Positions 62,428 through 64,000 of a DNA stretch of 64,000 nucleotides are shown in pieces. This DNA is from Halovenus marina (lineage in GTDB: Archaea; Halobacteriota; Halobacteria; Halobacteriales; Haloarculaceae): the NCBI RefSeq assembly GCF_051414115.1, contig NZ_JBLKNZ010000001.1, positions 2,852,001 to 2,916,000 of the forward strand. Direction: 5' to 3'. A program made the position numbers and the translations under genes. The notes beneath the pieces are model-generated. The model searched no databases and was not told the DNA's origin. It was given only the letters and a program-made list of their open reading frames with translations. Each line of letters starts with the position of its first letter. The stretch's first letter is position 1.

Positions 62428-62430
62428 CGC

Positions 62431-62504
62431 ATACTGTCGACTGTACGGACAAATATTCGCACCCAGGCGGCGAATTGCGTTCGAGATGGTATAGTCGACA
62501 GTAT
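62431..62504. repeat. 74-bp inverted-repeat element between convergent genes (copy 2)
   Basis: Ends: atactgtcgactgta (62431-62445) and its near-complement tatagtcgacagtat (62490-62504). The centre reads attcgcacccaggcggcgaat, an imperfect hairpin like that of copy 1. The reverse complement of copy 1 matches it over the whole length, including aaatattcgc and gttcgagatg. It starts 3 bases after the psiE-like stop, and its last base is the first base of the stop codon (opposite strand) of the DUF2267 gene. Confidence 0.75.
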
Positions 62505-62896
62505 CAGGCGTCGACAACCTCGAAGAGGTTTCCCCAGTCGTCGTCTTCGGGCAGCGAGTCTCGCAGTTGCTGGAAGTCGGACTCCGGAACGAGCGTGTGC
62601 ACGAGGTCGATGATAACGCGAGCGTGATACGCCGCCTCGGCCGGGTCGGTCTGTTCGATCGCTGTCACGCGGTCGACAAACTCCGACCAGTCGAAGCGCT
62701 GTCCGTGGTCGTGAACTGCGCCGGTCATGTACCACTTGATCTCCATCGGGAGTGAAGCCGCGAGGTCTGCCGCGTTGCCTTCCGGGAGCCGTTGCCCGAG
62801 CGTCAGAAGCGTCGCCCGGGACGCCCGCACCGCCTCGCCGGTGCCGGGCAGTTCGAGTCGATTCTGTACCGTGCCGGTGAACTCGTCGAAATCCAT
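62504..62896 (-). CDS. DUF2267 protein
   Basis: A 130-residue soluble, helical protein of family DUF2267: MDFDEFTGTVQNRLELPG, then ATLLTLGQRLPEGNAADLAASLP and WSEFVDRVTAIEQTDPAEAAYHARVIIDLV (in part). The family consists of small repeats of helices with unknown function. A acttatatga box at 62918-62927 (opposite strand) supports the start at 62896. It converges with psiE across repeat copy 2. Confidence 0.88.
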   Translation of the reverse strand: MDFDEFTGTVQNRLELPGTGEAVRASRATLLTLGQRLPEGNAADLAASLPMEIKWYMTGAVHDHGQRFDWSEFVDRVTAIEQTDPAEAAYHARVIIDLVHTLVPESDFQQLRDSLPEDDDWGNLFEVVDA

Positions 62897-63217
62897 ACGG
62901 GTAGCTATTCGAGAGAAATTCATATAAGTAGATAGTTAGTTCTCATCGTATGAGAATTGTGTGAGGAGAGCAGTACGCCCCATGACAGTCGGCGCGCTGG
63001 CGGCAACCACCTGCAATCAGCGAACGGACGGAGTTCGCGTACTGCTGGCTGTACGTCCGTTAAATAGTTTTGAAATGTGATAGCAACAGTATCAGTTGGG
63101 AACCCTTATCGATGTGTCCGAGCAAATAAGCTCCGGATAGTTTTGCTAACACGGTTGAATGGGACGAGTGGAACCGTACCTTTCCAAACCGGAAACAACG
63201 GAGAGCAACACAGACTC
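62897..63217. other. Divergent promoter region with a degenerate inverted-repeat copy
   Basis: This 321-base gap lies between two divergent genes. It contains their promoters and, at 63040-63093, a decayed relative of the 74-80 bp inverted-repeat element (tactgctggctgtac and gatagcaacagtat at its ends). No gene or RNA is visible. Confidence 0.45.
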
Positions 63218-64000
63218 ATGAACATCACCGATATCGTTACCAACGACTACGAGGAACTTTCTCCGGAAACGCGTGTCTCGAAGCTCGCAAGCGTGTTCGA
63301 CGATCCTGCAGTGAAAGGAGTCATCGTACACGGTGACGTATTCGAGGGAGTTGTCACGAGGCGACAACTTATTGCATCCAAACATCCACCGAACGAAAAG
63401 CTCAAATCACTCGTCTGGCACGTCCCGCATCTGTCTCCCGGCGAAGACGTCCGCAAAGTCGCCCGGCTCATGATCGAGAGCGGTTCGCAGATTCTCCCGG
63501 TGTTCGACGGACAGGAGATGGTCGGTGTGGTTACGGTCGACGGGGTCTTGAAAAAGGTACAGCCGTTTCTCGACGCGGCGACGGTCGCCGAAGCTGCCAC
63601 GACCGACCTCGTCACGGTCGATCCGGGCTCGAGTTTCGGGGATGTTCTCCATCTCTTCCGGGAGGAGAAGATCGCCCACCTACCGGTGGTCGAGAACGAC
63701 GCCGCTGTCGGTATTCTGAGCCTCTATGACGTCACAGACTTTACGGTTCGAACGGTAGATCAGAGTCAAGGCGGTGACGCCAGTGGAACAGATGCGTTCG
63801 GGGGCAATATCTCCGACAGTGCAGGGAGCACGCGCCGTGGAGGGTTCGGCGCTCGCGAAGGGGAACTCGCGCGACTGTTGGATCTCCCGATCCGTGATGT
63901 CATGGCGTCGCCAGTTCGAGTGATCCAGCCCGACGACACACTCGAAACGGCCGTCGAAGAGATGTTTGCGATCGACGGGTCGTCACTTGTCGTCGTCGAC
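63218..64000 (+). CDS. CBS-domain protein (C-terminus beyond window)
   Basis: The ATG at 63218 opens a frame that runs to the window edge, giving at least 261 residues. It contains tandem CBS repeats: VFDDPAVKGVIVHGDVFEGVV, VARLMIESGSQILPVFDG, the pair TDLVTVDPGSSFGDVLHLF and KIAHLPVVEND, and a fourth beginning MASPVRVIQPDDTLETAVEEM. A Gly/Ser-rich spacer separates the third and fourth. CBS pairs bind adenine nucleotides or S-adenosylmethionine and regulate other proteins; no effector domain is seen so far. The end lies outside the window. Confidence 0.88.
   Translation, partial: MNITDIVTNDYEELSPETRVSKLASVFDDPAVKGVIVHGDVFEGVVTRRQLIASKHPPNEKLKSLVWHVPHLSPGEDVRKVARLMIESGSQILPVFDGQEMVGVVTVDGVLKKVQPFLDAATVAEAATTDLVTVDPGSSFGDVLHLFREEKIAHLPVVENDAAVGILSLYDVTDFTVRTVDQSQGGDASGTDAFGGNISDSAGSTRRGGFGAREGELARLLDLPIRDVMASPVRVIQPDDTLETAVEEMFAIDGSSLVVVD

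Overview
The window is a chromosomal stretch from a halophilic archaeon (class Halobacteria). The evidence is GC-rich DNA, very acidic proteins, many leaderless genes with a TATA-like box about 27 bases before the start codon, and archaeal or haloarchaeal marker genes: PolD small subunit, Orc1/Cdc6, Sec61 beta, SepF, FAU-1, halocyanin, HalOD1 and Bat-type regulators, and TAT-exported lipoproteins. I cannot resolve the family or genus.

Layout. 0-5.7 kb: an exported GH18 chitinase, an XPD-like Fe-S helicase, a dCTP deaminase/dUTPase-like protein and an ArsA/Get3 ATPase. 5.7-9.5 kb: a GT87-type membrane glycosyltransferase, a cytosolic chemotaxis transducer and a FAD oxidoreductase. 9.6-10 kb: hairpin-rich repeat A. 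10-27.6 kb is mostly core genes: Sec61 beta, thioredoxin, an RNB-domain nuclease, a PUA protein, SepF, a histidine kinase, an MFS transporter, zinc-binding haloarchaeal proteins, a membrane-anchored winged-helix regulator, a metallophosphoesterase, a second XPD-like helicase, SerB, PolD1 and FAU-1. An AT-rich STAS/SEC14-like gene at 23.7-24.3 kb looks foreign. 27.6-34.5 kb: a UDG-like protein, threonine aldolase, a YdjM-like membrane protein, a PAS/GAF/HTH-10 regulator, a HalOD1 protein and a protein carrying class I terpene synthase motifs. 34.7-35 kb: an intron-containing tRNA-Arg(UCU) and repeat C. 35-49 kb: IlvD, an HTH-10 regulator, an RND/MMPL exporter, an iron alcohol dehydrogenase, PdxS, halocyanin, MscS and ThrB. 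49.2-49.6 kb: repeat B, which shares 190 identical bases with repeat A in opposite orientation. 49.7-52.6 kb: signal peptidase I, an esterase and an MFS carrier. 52.7-54.6 kb: an IS200/IS605-type element with TnpA and TnpB. 54.6-64 kb: a Q/P-rich membrane protein, Orc1/Cdc6 with origin-box-like motifs upstream, a MATE exporter, TrkH, PsiE, DUF2267 and a CBS-domain gene cut by the window edge.

How the parts relate. Most genes are single units with their own promoters rather than long operons. Several contribute to amino-acid and cofactor supply (SerB, LtaE, IlvD, ThrB, PdxS), DNA replication and repair (PolD1, Orc1, two helicases, UDG-like) and ion or osmotic balance (TrkH, MscS, MATE). The most interesting non-standard signals are: the terpene-synthase-like gene; the IS605-type insertion whose TTCAC target regenerates a neighbour's stop codon; mosaics of perfect stems with 3-base loops in repeats A and B and inside the insertion element; two 74-80 bp elements with 15-base inverted ends placed exactly between convergent genes; and the tRNA-Arg intron with a canonical bulge-helix-bulge.
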